A DNA stretch of 64,000 nt from VXPW01 sp965115815 (lineage in GTDB: Bacteria; Pseudomonadota; Alphaproteobacteria; TMED109). The stretch covers positions 1,550,001 to 1,614,000 of the forward strand of contig OZ220465.1 in NCBI GenBank assembly GCA_965115815.1, in the 5' to 3' direction. The notes under the pieces are model-generated. The model made no database searches. It was not told where the DNA came from and saw only the letters and a program-made list of their open reading frames with translations. Made by a program: the position numbers and the translations under genes. This document shows, piece by piece, positions 28,767 to 37,974 of this stretch (positions are counted from its first letter, which is position 1; each line of letters begins with the position of its first letter).

Positions 28767-30976
28767 GCGGGGCCCGGGAAATCCGCCGGACCCCGTTCGC
28801 CGAGGTCCTCGGCGAGCGGTACGTCAGCTATGCGCTCTCGACCATCATGTCGAGGTCGCTCCCGGACGTGCGCGACGGCCTCAAGCCGGTACACCGTCGA
28901 CTGCTGTTCGCCATGCGGGCGCTGCGGCTGGATCCGGCTTCCGGGTTCAAGAAATGCGCCCGCGTAGTGGGCGACGTCATCGGCAAGTACCACCCGCACG
29001 GGGATCAGGCGGTCTATGACGCCATGGTGCGGCTCGCGCAGGAATTCGCCATCCGCTATCCGCTGGTCGACGGCCAAGGCAATTTCGGCAACGTCGACGG
29101 GGACGGGGCGGCGGCCATGCGCTACACGGAGGCGCGGCTGACGGCCGTCGCGGACGCGCTGCTCGAGGGCCTGGACGAAGACGCGGTGGACTTCGTGGAA
29201 ACCTACGACGGCGAGGACCGGGAGCCGTCCGTCCTGCCGGCCGCCTTTCCGAACCTGCTCGCGAACGGAGCGCAGGGCATTGCGGTCGGAATGGCGACCT
29301 CCGTTCCGCCGCACAATGTGGACGAGGTCTGCTGCGCGCTGCTCCACCTGCTGCGCCGTCCCGGCGCGCGCCTTCCGGACTTGATGCGGCACGTGCCGGG
29401 ACCCGATTTTCCGACGGGCGGCGTTCTGACCGAAGGCAGGGCGGAACGGGAGGAGGCGTACCGGACCGGGCGGGGCCGGTTCTGCCTGCGGGCGGCGTGG
29501 AATGCCGAACCGATGTCCCGGGGGCGGACGGGCATCGTGATCACGGAAGTTCCCTGGAGCGTGCCGAAGGCGCGGATCGTTGCGCAGTTGGATGAACTGG
29601 TCCATGCGCGGAAGCTTCCCTGGCTGGCCGAGATTCGCGATGAATCGGCCGATGACGTGCGGATCGTGCTCGAGCTTCGGGGCCGCGATGCGACGCCCGC
29701 CGAATGCATGGAAATCCTGTTCCGCCGGACGGAGCTGGAAACCCGCATTTCGCTGAACATGAACGTGCTGGACGGCGGCCGGATCCCGCGGGTCATGGGC
29801 CTCGCCGAGGTGCTGCAGGCGTGGCTGGATCACCGGCGCACGGTCCTCCTGCGGCGGAGCCGGCATCGACTGGCCGTGCTCGGGAAGCGCCTCGAGGTGC
29901 TGGACGGGTATCTCCGCATTTTCGCCGACCTGGATGCCGTGATCCGGATCATCCGCGAGCAGGACGATCCCCGGTCCGAGCTGATGCGGGTCTTCGGCCT
30001 GACCGAGACGCAGGCGGAAGCCGTGCTCAACCTGCGGCTGCGGACGCTGCGGCGGCTGGAGGAGGAGAAACTTCGGGCGGAGCGCGACCGGCTTCGGGCG
30101 GAGCATCGCGATCTGACGGCGCTGACCGAATCCGAAACCCTCCAGTCCCGCCGGATCGAACAGGACATCCGGGGCGTGCGGGACCGGTTCGGAGCCACGG
30201 CGGAAGGAGGTGCCCGGCGCACGAGGATTGACCCGAAGGTGCCCGCGGCCCCGACTCGCACCGATCCGGTCGCGACGGCGGAGCCGGTGACGTTCATCTG
30301 TTCCCGGCGGGGGTGGGTGCGGGTGGCGCGCGGACATGTGGAGAACGAAGGCGATCTCCGCTACCGGGACGACGACGAGGGTCGGTTCGTGGTGCGGGCC
30401 GACAGTACCGCGAAGGTTCTGGTGGCCACCGACCGGGGACGGCTGTACACGCTGGTCCTGTCGCGCCTTCCCGGAGGGCGGGGTTACGGGGAGCCGGTCC
30501 GTCTGCATGCGCAGATCGGCAATGACGAGGAACTGGTAGCCTGCCGGCCGGTCGGCGAACGTCCGTTCCTGCTCGCCACGGAGGATGGCAGGGGGTTTCT
30601 GGCTCCGGCCGGGGATCTGGTCGGGAGCCGCGCCGGTCGTCAGGTGGTTCCGGCGGCCGAGGGTGCGAGGCTGACCGTCTGCCGGCCGATGGCCGGAGAC
30701 TACGTGGCGGTGGTGGGCACGAACCGGAAACTGCTGATCTTTCCGGCTTCGGAACTGCCGCGGCGCAGCCGCGGCAAGGGGGTGTATCTGCAGCGGTACC
30801 GGCAGGGGCGGCTGTCGGATGCCATCGGATTCGCAGGTGCCGACGGGCTGGCCTGCCGGACCGGCAGCCGGGTGCGGACGTTTTCGTTTGCGTCGCTCGC
30901 GCAATGGATCGGGAAACGCGGACAAGCGGGGCGGAGTGTCCCCAGGGGGTTTCCGGTGTCGCTCCGCTTTGACTGA
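28763..30976 (+). CDS. parC: DNA topoisomerase IV subunit A
   Basis: A 737-residue type IIA topoisomerase A subunit that decatenates chromosomes with ParE. It has the N-terminal YVSYALSTIMSRSLPDVRDG, the quinolone region KYHPHGDQAVYDAMVRLAQE, the active-site Tyr in AAMRYTEARL, and the coiled-coil gate near LTETQAEAVLNLRLRTL. Beta-pinwheel repeats follow in the C-terminal domain. GTG 28763 overlaps recO. It is the last housekeeping gene of this block; an IS66 end begins 26 bases after its stop. Confidence 0.92.
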   Translation: MSGAREIRRTPFAEVLGERYVSYALSTIMSRSLPDVRDGLKPVHRRLLFAMRALRLDPASGFKKCARVVGDVIGKYHPHGDQAVYDAMVRLAQEFAIRYPLVDGQGNFGNVDGDGAAAMRYTEARLTAVADALLEGLDEDAVDFVETYDGEDREPSVLPAAFPNLLANGAQGIAVGMATSVPPHNVDEVCCALLHLLRRPGARLPDLMRHVPGPDFPTGGVLTEGRAEREEAYRTGRGRFCLRAAWNAEPMSRGRTGIVITEVPWSVPKARIVAQLDELVHARKLPWLAEIRDESADDVRIVLELRGRDATPAECMEILFRRTELETRISLNMNVLDGGRIPRVMGLAEVLQAWLDHRRTVLLRRSRHRLAVLGKRLEVLDGYLRIFADLDAVIRIIREQDDPRSELMRVFGLTETQAEAVLNLRLRTLRRLEEEKLRAERDRLRAEHRDLTALTESETLQSRRIEQDIRGVRDRFGATAEGGARRTRIDPKVPAAPTRTDPVATAEPVTFICSRRGWVRVARGHVENEGDLRYRDDDEGRFVVRADSTAKVLVATDRGRLYTLVLSRLPGGRGYGEPVRLHAQIGNDEELVACRPVGERPFLLATEDGRGFLAPAGDLVGSRAGRQVVPAAEGARLTVCRPMAGDYVAVVGTNRKLLIFPASELPRRSRGKGVYLQRYRQGRLSDAIGFAGADGLACRTGSRVRTFSFASLAQWIGKRGQAGRSVPRGFPVSLRFD

Positions 30977-31009
30977 CCGGTGGGTCCAAGTATGCCGGAA
31001 TGGTATCTA

Positions 31010-32822
31010 GTGCCCGCACCGAAAATGGTCATTTTGGCGGCCCTTCCGGCGAAATTTCGGGTTGGACCCACCCTCCGGGGCCTCCGGTCGCTCCGTTTCC
31101 AAGGGATTCCTGCCGATTCGCAGCGGCATCCGGGCCCTTCCCACCCAGAATCCGGACGCCAGGGCGAGCGGTTCCGTTCCCGCTCACGGCGGGCTTCGCG
31201 GACGGGGTGGAGGGGCGCCGCCGTCAGGCGGCGCGTCTTCGTCGTCGTCGGGCTTGGGCTCGGGCCTGTCTCTGCAGCAGCAACCCGATGCGGTGGACAT
31301 TGAAGGCCACCATGGAGAGCGCCACCATCCGCGCAAAACCCTCCGCCCCATACGACAGGACCCGGTCCATGCCGCGCTGCTCGAGATTATTGATGGCGGA
31401 CTCCACGGCCGGATGCTGCCGGCGCATCTCCCGGAACGTCGGGTCGGCGGCCCGTTTCCGGTCGGCCGGACCGAGCTTTCCCTTCTTCGGCAGCACGTTG
31501 TGATCCAGCAGTTCGTCCAGTGCGATCCGGTTGGAGGGACTGTGGAACCCCCGATCGAAGCTGCACAGGCGGAGGTCGGGGAAGCGGGCCTGCGCTTCCC
31601 GGATCATGGGTACGGCATGATCCACGTCTCCGCCTTCCCACAGGATCCGGGAGTGTAGGAGGAAGCCGTGCTGGTCCTCCAGCACGGCCACCGGCACTCC
31701 GAGTTCCACCGGAACCCCGGCCTTGCCCTTCACACACCAGCGCGTGTGCTCCTCGAAGATCGAAAACACCTTCTCTTCCTGCGGGATCTTCTCGCCTTTC
31801 AGCAGGCGGCGGTCCACTTGGTCGAGCTGCCTCCGGGCATGCTTGAGGTACGACTCGATCCGGAGAATCCTGGGGGCTCCGACGCCTTGCTCTCGAAGCG
31901 CAGGAACCGTCGCTTCCGCCCGTCGGACCTCCTCCCAGCAGGCGTCGAGGTACGCCTGGATCGGCCCCGGACGGGCCCGCCGGGTCCGCCGAACCTTCGG
32001 AAAGAGCCGCTGCAGCCTCCGGCTCCGATGCCGCCACTGCCGCCCTCCGGACACCCCCGCCCGCAGGGCTGAGCGGCCCGTCTCGCGCACCAGGCAACGC
32101 ATCGCATCCCACAGCAGGTTGACATCCGTCGGGAAGTGCACATCCGTCTTCACCACGAACGAATCACAGCGGCCCCGCAGGGGCTCCTTCGACGGGCGAC
32201 CGCCCGGGCCGCTCTTCCGCTTCCGCTTCCGCACCAGCGCATGGCCGCTCTCCGCGATCCGCTGCAACACCTCCCCCAGCACGTCCGGCGTCAGCAGGCT
32301 CACGTTGTGTACCACCGTGGGATACCGGTACCGGGTCTCGTCCCAGAAGCCGGAGTGTCCCAGAAACTTCCGAACGGTATGGTGTTGGTTCACCAGCTCG
32401 TGCAGACGATCGAAGTCACACCCCAGGACCTGCTTCAGGAGACCCATCACGAGGATCCTCCACAGCTCCATGCCGGGACGCCCTTTCGTGTGGGACACCT
32501 CGGGAAGGATCCCCTGCTCCAGGATCTCGAACAACCGGGCACGAACCGACCGGTCGGCATACACGTGCCGAAGCCCGAGCAGCAGCGGCGGAATGTCATC
32601 CCGCGAGTTCTCGTCGATCTCGATCTCCTCGATCGCAACCTGACCCCATTCCATCTGCAGGCGAATGACGTTTCGCATGGCAATTCTCGCGAAGATTCCC
32701 GAAAATCCGGCCGATTCTCGACCTCATCGGCCGATTCCCGCATCAAAGCGGGATTCTTCGTCCCCTCTATATCACGATTCCACTTTCAGAGTCAAACCAT
32801 TGTACTTTTTCGGTGCGGGCAC
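31010..32822 (-). mobile_element. ISNCY-type element, copy 3
   Basis: Inverted repeats begin GTGCCCGCACCGAAAA at both ends. TATCTA flanks it on both sides (31004-31009 and 32823-32828), a perfect 6-bp duplication derived from the IS66 end. It encodes an intact transposase. Confidence 0.85.
31224..32678 (-). CDS. ISNCY-type transposase (intact, short linker)
   Basis: A 484-residue DDE transposase, start ATG 32678 (MRNVIRLQMEWGQVAIEEIE). It carries GRCDSFVVKTDVHFPTD (first Asp), KGKAGVPVELGVPVAVLEDQ, CSFDRGFHSPSNRI (second Asp), HPAVESAINNLEQRGMD (Glu) and a poly-Arg C-terminus. It aligns with the protein at 4425-6338 except for the linker, where it has only KRKSGPGGRPSKEP. Nothing indicates inactivation. 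Confidence 0.82.
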   Translation of the reverse strand: MRNVIRLQMEWGQVAIEEIEIDENSRDDIPPLLLGLRHVYADRSVRARLFEILEQGILPEVSHTKGRPGMELWRILVMGLLKQVLGCDFDRLHELVNQHHTVRKFLGHSGFWDETRYRYPTVVHNVSLLTPDVLGEVLQRIAESGHALVRKRKRKSGPGGRPSKEPLRGRCDSFVVKTDVHFPTDVNLLWDAMRCLVRETGRSALRAGVSGGRQWRHRSRRLQRLFPKVRRTRRARPGPIQAYLDACWEEVRRAEATVPALREQGVGAPRILRIESYLKHARRQLDQVDRRLLKGEKIPQEEKVFSIFEEHTRWCVKGKAGVPVELGVPVAVLEDQHGFLLHSRILWEGGDVDHAVPMIREAQARFPDLRLCSFDRGFHSPSNRIALDELLDHNVLPKKGKLGPADRKRAADPTFREMRRQHPAVESAINNLEQRGMDRVLSYGAEGFARMVALSMVAFNVHRIGLLLQRQARAQARRRRRRAA

Positions 32823-32828
32823 TATCTA

Positions 32829-33021
32829 GTGCCTGCCCGGAAAATCCCTAAGATTTGGATTACATGAATGAAAGCCCAATATTAACAGGGCGAAGATTCA
32901 TCGAATCCAGCCTGATTTCAGCGGAATATGCCGTCATATGCCCTCAAAGAAGGAATCTTCGGTTCTCCAGATTCCAAATATGCTTACATATACAATGTGT
33001 TGTGATTTTCCGTGCAGACAC
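32829..33021 (+). repeat. 193-bp MITE, copy 1
   Basis: Ends GTGCCTGCCCGGAAAATC and (complement) GTGTCTGCACGGAAAATC resemble ISNCY ends. It is flanked by TATCTA on both sides (32823-32828, 33022-33027). It is AT-richer than its surroundings and has no coding capacity. A near-identical inverted copy lies at 35241-35433. Confidence 0.85.
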
Positions 33022-33559
33022 TATCTACTCCCCCCCTACTGATGACGAATCGTTTTTCCTGACGGGTTCGGATCCGGCATTGTCCCGCGCCCCTTTCACT
33101 CGCTCGCGGCCGAGGACCGGAGGTGCGGGGTCCGGCTGACAAGAAGCGGATCGATCTTCGGCTGCCGCTCCCTGTTCCGGCCTTGTGGGGAGGGGTCCGC
33201 AACGCGACCGGGCACCTCGCGCGGGACGTCGCGGATCCGCCGTGCGGTGCGGTGGAGCGGGTTCCGTGGGCTGCCGTTCCCCTCCGCCGGAGATCTGCGC
33301 TTGACGTTGTAGGAGGGGCCCTCTCCAAGATGGGCCATTGAGGCGGACCGCGTCGGAGATGTGGATGGCGGCAGGGTAGGGATCGAAGGCGACGACGGGT
33401 CGGAGCCCGGCGATCGTCGCGGCCCAGCCGCCGCAGGACGGGTACCTGGAGGCGTTCCTTGGGGGCGGCGCGATCCTGACGCGCCCGCCGCCGGCGCGGC
33501 GCAGCCTCGGCCTCGACCTCCCCCGCCGGGCGATCGACCCCTTCCGCTGTGAGTACCCG

Positions 33560-35233
33560 GTGGAACGTCACCCGGGCTGCGCCCTGCAGGTTCTCGCGAC
33601 CTTCGCCTCGGGCCGGCCGCACGGGCCCACGTGCGCGGGCCGGAACTCGATCGACCGCCCGCGCATCCCGCGCCTCGCAGAGAGCGGGGCGCGGCGCTCC
33701 CGGACGATGCCCGAAGGCGAGCGGTTCGCCGTGCGGGCGGCCGTCCGGGGGGTAGGCATCGGGAGGACGAGCGTCGCCGGCACGTCCCTGCGCCCGGAGG
33801 TCGACGCCTTCCGGAAGCGGTTCCAGGATCTCCGCACGCAAGACAAGGTCCACCCGGAGTGCGAGGCGCTCGTCCGCGGCCTGCGGATGCGGATACAGCG
33901 GTTGCTGGCCGTGCTCATGGAGAAGACCACGCGCACGACGAGCCGGAACTCCGGTCTGCCGCCGTCCCAGACGGACCAGGACGAGAGCGCGCGGCGCACC
34001 GGGAGCCCCGGCAAGGGCCCGAAGCCGAACCCGCAGACGGGCGGCCACCGGCGCACGACCCCCGTCCAGGAAACGATCACCGTCGATGCCTGCGGCGCCG
34101 ACCTCGACGACGTCGACCCCGTCGATCGGGAGCGCCGCGTCCTCTACGACCTCGGGTTCGAAGTCGTCGAGCGCCGCATCGACGCCGAGATCCAGGAAGG
34201 CCCGAAGTGCCGGGCCCGGACCCAGGGCCGGTTCCCAGACCCCATGCCGGGTCCCGTGCAGTACGGTGTCCGCATCCCGGCCTTGGTCCTCAACCTGCGG
34301 ATCGCCCAGATGCGGTCCCTGCGCCGTGCCGTCTCGCTCGTGCACGCGCTCTCCGGCATCCAGCTCTCCGAGGCGACCGGCCTCGGCCAGGTCCGACGCT
34401 TTCAGGATGCGCTCGCATCCTGAGAGGAGATCGCCGTGGCCCCTCTCCTGCCACGCCCGGCCGTGCAGGTCGACGAGACCGGATTCCGGGTCGCCGGCAA
34501 GACCCCATGGCTCCCTGTCGTCACCGACGGCACCCTGACCGTGAAGTTCCCGCACCGCAAGCGCGGTCGGGAGGCGATCGAAGAGATCGGCATCCTCCCG
34601 CGCTACCAAGGTGTCCGGGTCCACGACTGCTGGGCTGCGTACAGGGGCTACGATCCGTGCCGCCACCCGCTGTGCGGCCGCCACCTGCTGCGCGAACGGA
34701 CCTTCGTCGTCGAGTCCCACGGCTACCGTTGGGCGCGATGGATGAAGCGCCGGCCGCGCGAGGTCTGCCACAGGGTCCACCAGAGCGCATCCAAGGCCTT
34801 GAACGAGACCGACCGCCGGGCCGTGCGCACGCGCTACCGCACCCTCCTCACCCAGGGCGCCAAGGAGCGGCCCGACCTCCCGCCGCGGACGAAAGGAACC
34901 CGGGGACGCATCGCAAAGTCCGACGCGCACAACCTGCATGAACGTCTCGGGAAACCCGAGACGTCCGTCCTCCGCTTCAGGAAGGACCCCGACGTCCGCT
35001 TCACCCACCATGCCGGAGAACCGAAGATCCGAATGACCAAGGTCAAGATCAAGGGGTCCGGATGGTTCCGCACCATGCTCCACGCAACCGCATGGTGCCG
35101 AGGCTCAAGCTTCCTCACCTCCATGGAGGCACTCGGCTACAACCCTCTCGTCGCCATCCACATCGCCCTCGACGGAAAGGCCGCAGACATCCTCAACGAG
35201 CACTACGGCCAACCCGACCCCAACAAGGGGTGA
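33560..35233 (+). pseudogene. IS66 transposase with one internal stop
   Basis: It is collinear with the intact transposase at 52860-54338, in one frame but with TGA at 34421-34423 where the intact copy has Trp (DALASWEEVAVAH). The ATG used there is AGG here (33764). The catalytic segments VQVDETGFRVAGKTPW, VRVHDCWAAYRGYDPCRHPL and FTHHAGEPKIRMTK are still readable; the last normally has NNAGEQ. It is inactive unless the stop is read through. Confidence 0.8.
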
Positions 35234-35240
35234 GTAGTTA

Positions 35241-35433
35241 GTGTCTGCACGGAAAATCACAACACATTGTATATGTAAGCATATTTGGAATCTGGAGAAC
35301 CGAAGATTCCTTCTTTGAGGGCATATGACGGCATATTCCGCTGAAATCAGGCTGGATTCGATGAATCTTCGCCCTGTTAATATTGGGCTTTCATTCATGT
35401 AATCCGAATCTTAGGGATTTTCCGGGCAGGCAC
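35241..35433 (-). repeat. 193-bp MITE, copy 2
   Basis: The inverted near-identical partner of 32829-33021. It is flanked by TAGTTA at 35235-35240 and 35434-35439, again a 6-bp duplication, this time made from the right end of the IS66 element. Confidence 0.85.
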
Positions 35434-35442
35434 TAGTTACCG

Positions 35443-35525
35443 TCCAGCTTCACGTGACCCAATTGCTCGACGTGTGGCCCCACCTTCTGGATCGGGTTGT
35501 CTCCGTCCCAAAGCACTGAACTCAT
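35443..35525 (-). pseudogene. 5' fragment of a gene cut by the IS66 end
   Basis: From ATG 35525 the frame reads MSSVLWDGDNPIQKVGPHVE for 29 residues and then runs into the IS66 terminus, where a stop follows at once. It lies downstream of the JAB-E1 gene on the same strand, after a 136-base gap, so it was probably the next gene of the ubiquitin-like operon. The fragment is too short to identify. Confidence 0.35.
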
Positions 35526-35661
35526 CTTGTTTTTCCCATTGTATGAAGGATGCCGATCGACGGTGCCGGGACGTATGCGGAGGGATGCTTCGTGGCTGCG
35601 GCGGCGTGTTCTCGCTAGGGTTCCGGGAAGCGGAAGGCGCCATTGGTCAGTGCGGAGCGCG

Positions 35662-37161
35662 TCAGGCGCGTAGTGCGGACATCGCACGGGCCAGCTTCAT
35701 GCGAAGGTGCCGATAGCGACGCATGACGCGGGCAGACCAGCGGACTCGCGGTTCGTCGGCGAAGGGGTATGTCGGGCGCCCGGCGTCACCGAGCCCGAGC
35801 CGTACGTGCGAGAACTCGCAGCTTGCCACGCAGCGGCCCGGGTGCTCGAACGGCTCCGTCTCTGCCTCGACGAAGCGGTGTTCGAACGACCATCGGCCGG
35901 CGGTGGATGATCCGTCGTGCCACCAGTCCTCGCCGATTGTGTAGCGCACGAGCATGCTCATCTGCTCGGCCGCCACGAGGTTGCAGAACGCGATCGTGTT
36001 CTGGCCCGGTTCCGGACCGTCGGGGGCGGCGTCATTGATGTAGCGCCCGTGACGCCGGATCCCCATGCGCTCGTCTCTGGCATCGCCACTAGTGTACTGG
36101 CCACGGCAACGGAGGCATCGCATGTCGGGGCCGACCAGGTGGACGCGCCATTTGGCCGAGAGCAGACGTTCTCGCGACTCCACGAGCACCCCGCCATCAA
36201 TCAAGGGAAGGCAGTTTGCGTAGGCGAGATGATTGAGAACCTCGCGCGCCTCGGCGTTGTCGACGCAACACACGATGAGGTCGGCGTCGGCTGCGAGCCG
36301 GTAGGCGCGCTCGGTGCGGACGGACAGCGGCACGGCGCGAACGACCGGGTAGCGCGCGGTGGCGGTCCTGCGAAGGTGAGCCGCAACCACCTCCGCCTTG
36401 GGCAGGCCCAAGCAGTGCCGGTCGGCGTAGATGAGACGATCGAGGTTCCTGTCCTCGACGCGGTCGGGGTCGATCACGGTGATCTGCTCGAATCCGGTAC
36501 GCGCGAGGCATTCGAGGACGATCGAACCTACGCTGCCTGCGCCGACGACGCAGACGTGGGTGCGAGCAAGCCGAGCCTGCGCGTCGACGCCCCAGCTGTC
36601 CACAGTCCGCACCAGGCTTGGACGGCGGGCGTAGGGCGGGTGCGCACCCGGAGCCCAATCCGCCCCGGTGCGTCGCGGCCCGACCCGTAGAACGTCGGTG
36701 CAGTGCGCAGGCGCGATGCGGCCAGGCCCGGATTCCTGCCAGAACCGGGCGCTCCACACGCCGTCGGAGCCCATGGTGAGGCCGAGCAACGGCAAGCCCG
36801 TCTCCCGAACGAAGGGCGCGACGATGTTGCGTTCGGTGTCGTCATCCATGTCGCTCAGAGCCTGCCAGCCGGGACCGGGGTGGCTGTGAAGGACGGCGAC
36901 GCCCGCCTGTGCCTTGAGCGCGTAATCGAGGACGCGGTTGAGGTATCCGCCGTGCACGGTGACGTTGCCGTGCAGATCCCGGTCGCCGTCCTCGGGAAGG
37001 ACGACATCGGCCAGGATCCCAGTATAGCGGTCAGATCCGTCGCCGCGCCGCCAGAGGGCGAGACAAGCCTCCTCCTGCAGGCCACCACGGCGCAGCCCGC
37101 TCAGCAGGTGATCCGCGAGCTGGCGGTGGAGCGATTCGCGCAGCACGACGCGATAGTTCAA
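35662..37161 (-). CDS. JAB deubiquitinase-E1 (ThiF-like) fusion protein
   Basis: 499 residues from TTG 37161, whose TTGA overlaps the stop of the upstream E2-like gene. The N-terminal half is a JAB/MPN metalloprotease: Glu30/31 (LQEEACLAL) and the JAMM motif H92-x-H94...S103-x-x-D106 (LHSHPGPGWQALSDMD). The C-terminal half is an E1/ThiF adenylating domain: nucleotide loop VVGAGSVGS (about 207-213), VIDPDRVEDRNLDRL, CCVDNAEAREVLNHLAYANC, and a CLRC pair near residue 390. In this family the E1 part would adenylate the C-terminus of the Ubl and the JAB part would cleave conjugates or process the Ubl. No closer start codon fits the overlap pattern. Confidence 0.82.
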   Translation of the reverse strand: MNYRVVLRESLHRQLADHLLSGLRRGGLQEEACLALWRRGDGSDRYTGILADVVLPEDGDRDLHGNVTVHGGYLNRVLDYALKAQAGVAVLHSHPGPGWQALSDMDDDTERNIVAPFVRETGLPLLGLTMGSDGVWSARFWQESGPGRIAPAHCTDVLRVGPRRTGADWAPGAHPPYARRPSLVRTVDSWGVDAQARLARTHVCVVGAGSVGSIVLECLARTGFEQITVIDPDRVEDRNLDRLIYADRHCLGLPKAEVVAAHLRRTATARYPVVRAVPLSVRTERAYRLAADADLIVCCVDNAEAREVLNHLAYANCLPLIDGGVLVESRERLLSAKWRVHLVGPDMRCLRCRGQYTSGDARDERMGIRRHGRYINDAAPDGPEPGQNTIAFCNLVAAEQMSMLVRYTIGEDWWHDGSSTAGRWSFEHRFVEAETEPFEHPGRCVASCEFSHVRLGLGDAGRPTYPFADEPRVRWSARVMRRYRHLRMKLARAMSALRA

Positions 37162-37583
37162 CGCGCGCTCCAGATTCTGCGGATATGCCTGTCGAGGTAG
37201 GCTTGCATGTTCTTGCCGTTCGGGGTGTCGATCTGGTCCCAGAAGTCGCTCGGGGGAGCGCTGATCGCCATCCAGTCGTGGCCGTCCGTGCACTGGAAGG
37301 TCTGGATGGCCCCGGGGGAGCGGGCCCCCTTGACCAGCTCCGCCAAGACGGGGTCGGGGGGCGAGAGATAGAGCCAATGGGGAGCGACCTCGGGCCAGGC
37401 GCCCTCGTTCTGGTGCATCGCGAGGGCGAGCGTCACGCTCTCCCCGGCACGGCTGCCGTCCTTGATCCGGTACTGGAAACGGACGCCGTCCGCGCCACCC
37501 TGTTGCTGGGGCGCGGTGAACGGACTCGTCCGATAGCGCAGCTCGACGAGTGCGGCGGCGATGCGTTCGGAGTTGTCGCTCAT
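37158..37583 (-). CDS. Prokaryotic E2-like (UBC-type) protein
   Basis: A 141-residue protein starting at ATG 37583, overlapping the Ubl stop (ATGA). It has an E2-like order: beta strands (VRFQYRIKDGSRAGESVTLA), the Pro-containing HWLYLSPPDPVL, then the only cysteine, Cys98 (TFQCTDGHDWMAIS), and a C-terminal helix (KNMQAYLDRHIRRIW). Cys98 is the natural candidate for the Ubl-carrying residue. The assignment rests mainly on position between a Ubl and an E1-JAB gene; sequence similarity to classical E2s is weak. Confidence 0.6.
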   Translation of the reverse strand: MSDNSERIAAALVELRYRTSPFTAPQQQGGADGVRFQYRIKDGSRAGESVTLALAMHQNEGAWPEVAPHWLYLSPPDPVLAELVKGARSPGAIQTFQCTDGHDWMAISAPPSDFWDQIDTPNGKNMQAYLDRHIRRIWSAR

Positions 37584-37822
37584 GCGAAGGGCGCACCCTT
37601 CTCCGGGGCGGCGCGAAACACGTTGTACTTGTCGAGTTCGACCACTTGGCCGGAGACGAAGGTGACGTCGGAGTCCGGTACTCTCAGCACGTACCCGGTC
37701 TTGTCCGGGTTCTCGCCGATGGCCTTGCCGGCGAAGGCGATCTGCAACAGGACGGCGGCGTCGACGGCCTGCTGTTCGGCGAAGAAGGTCTCGCCGTTGA
37801 CCTTGAATTCGAACTTGTCCAT
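37580..37822 (-). CDS. Ubiquitin-like protein (single multiubiquitin-type domain)
   Basis: 80 residues with a beta-grasp pattern: KFEFKVNGETFFA hairpin, helix AVDAAVLLQIAFAGKAI, TGYVLRVPDS, and a final VSGQVVELDKYNVFRAAP. It resembles one unit of the prokaryotic multiubiquitin domain. The C-terminus is EKGAPFA with no Gly-Gly, so if conjugated it would need a different end or trimming. It is the first gene of a three-gene overlapping cassette (Ubl, E2-like, JAB-E1). Confidence 0.65.
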   Translation of the reverse strand: MDKFEFKVNGETFFAEQQAVDAAVLLQIAFAGKAIGENPDKTGYVLRVPDSDVTFVSGQVVELDKYNVFRAAPEKGAPFA

Positions 37823-37898
37823 CTCGGTGTCCTCTGAGCTGTGCGTTGTCCGGGGCCATTGCGCGGTCCACGCTCGGGGCGATAGAGTCCGGCAGTAG

Positions 37899-37913
37899 GC
37901 TCCAACTTGGAGC
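37899..37913. promoter_or_regulatory. Palindromic operator candidate between divergent units
   Basis: GCTCCAACTTGGAGC is a perfect 7+1+7 palindrome in the 152-base gap between the Ubl gene and the XRE regulator, a natural binding site for that regulator. A further GTTAAC lies at about 37953, just before the GAGAGGAGGAAC ribosome-binding site of the regulator. Confidence 0.5.
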
Positions 37914-37974
37914 TTACACTACCACGACGAAGACATAAATTGTCAACCACCAGTTAACGAGAGAGGAGGAACCT

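Larger units (their letters stand above)
31003..35440 (+). mobile_element. IS66-family element (copy b) invaded at both ends
   Basis: Left end GTATCTA (31003-31009) and right end TAGTTAC (35434-35440 after the MITE) are IS66 termini like those at 52062 and 54346. Between GTATCTA and CTCCCCCCCTACTGATG lie an ISNCY element and a 193-bp MITE. A second MITE sits in the right end. The transposase has an internal stop. The flanks CCGGAATG and CGTCCAGC do not match, so there is no target duplication: one side was rearranged. This end forms the border between parC and the defence-like island. Confidence 0.75.
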
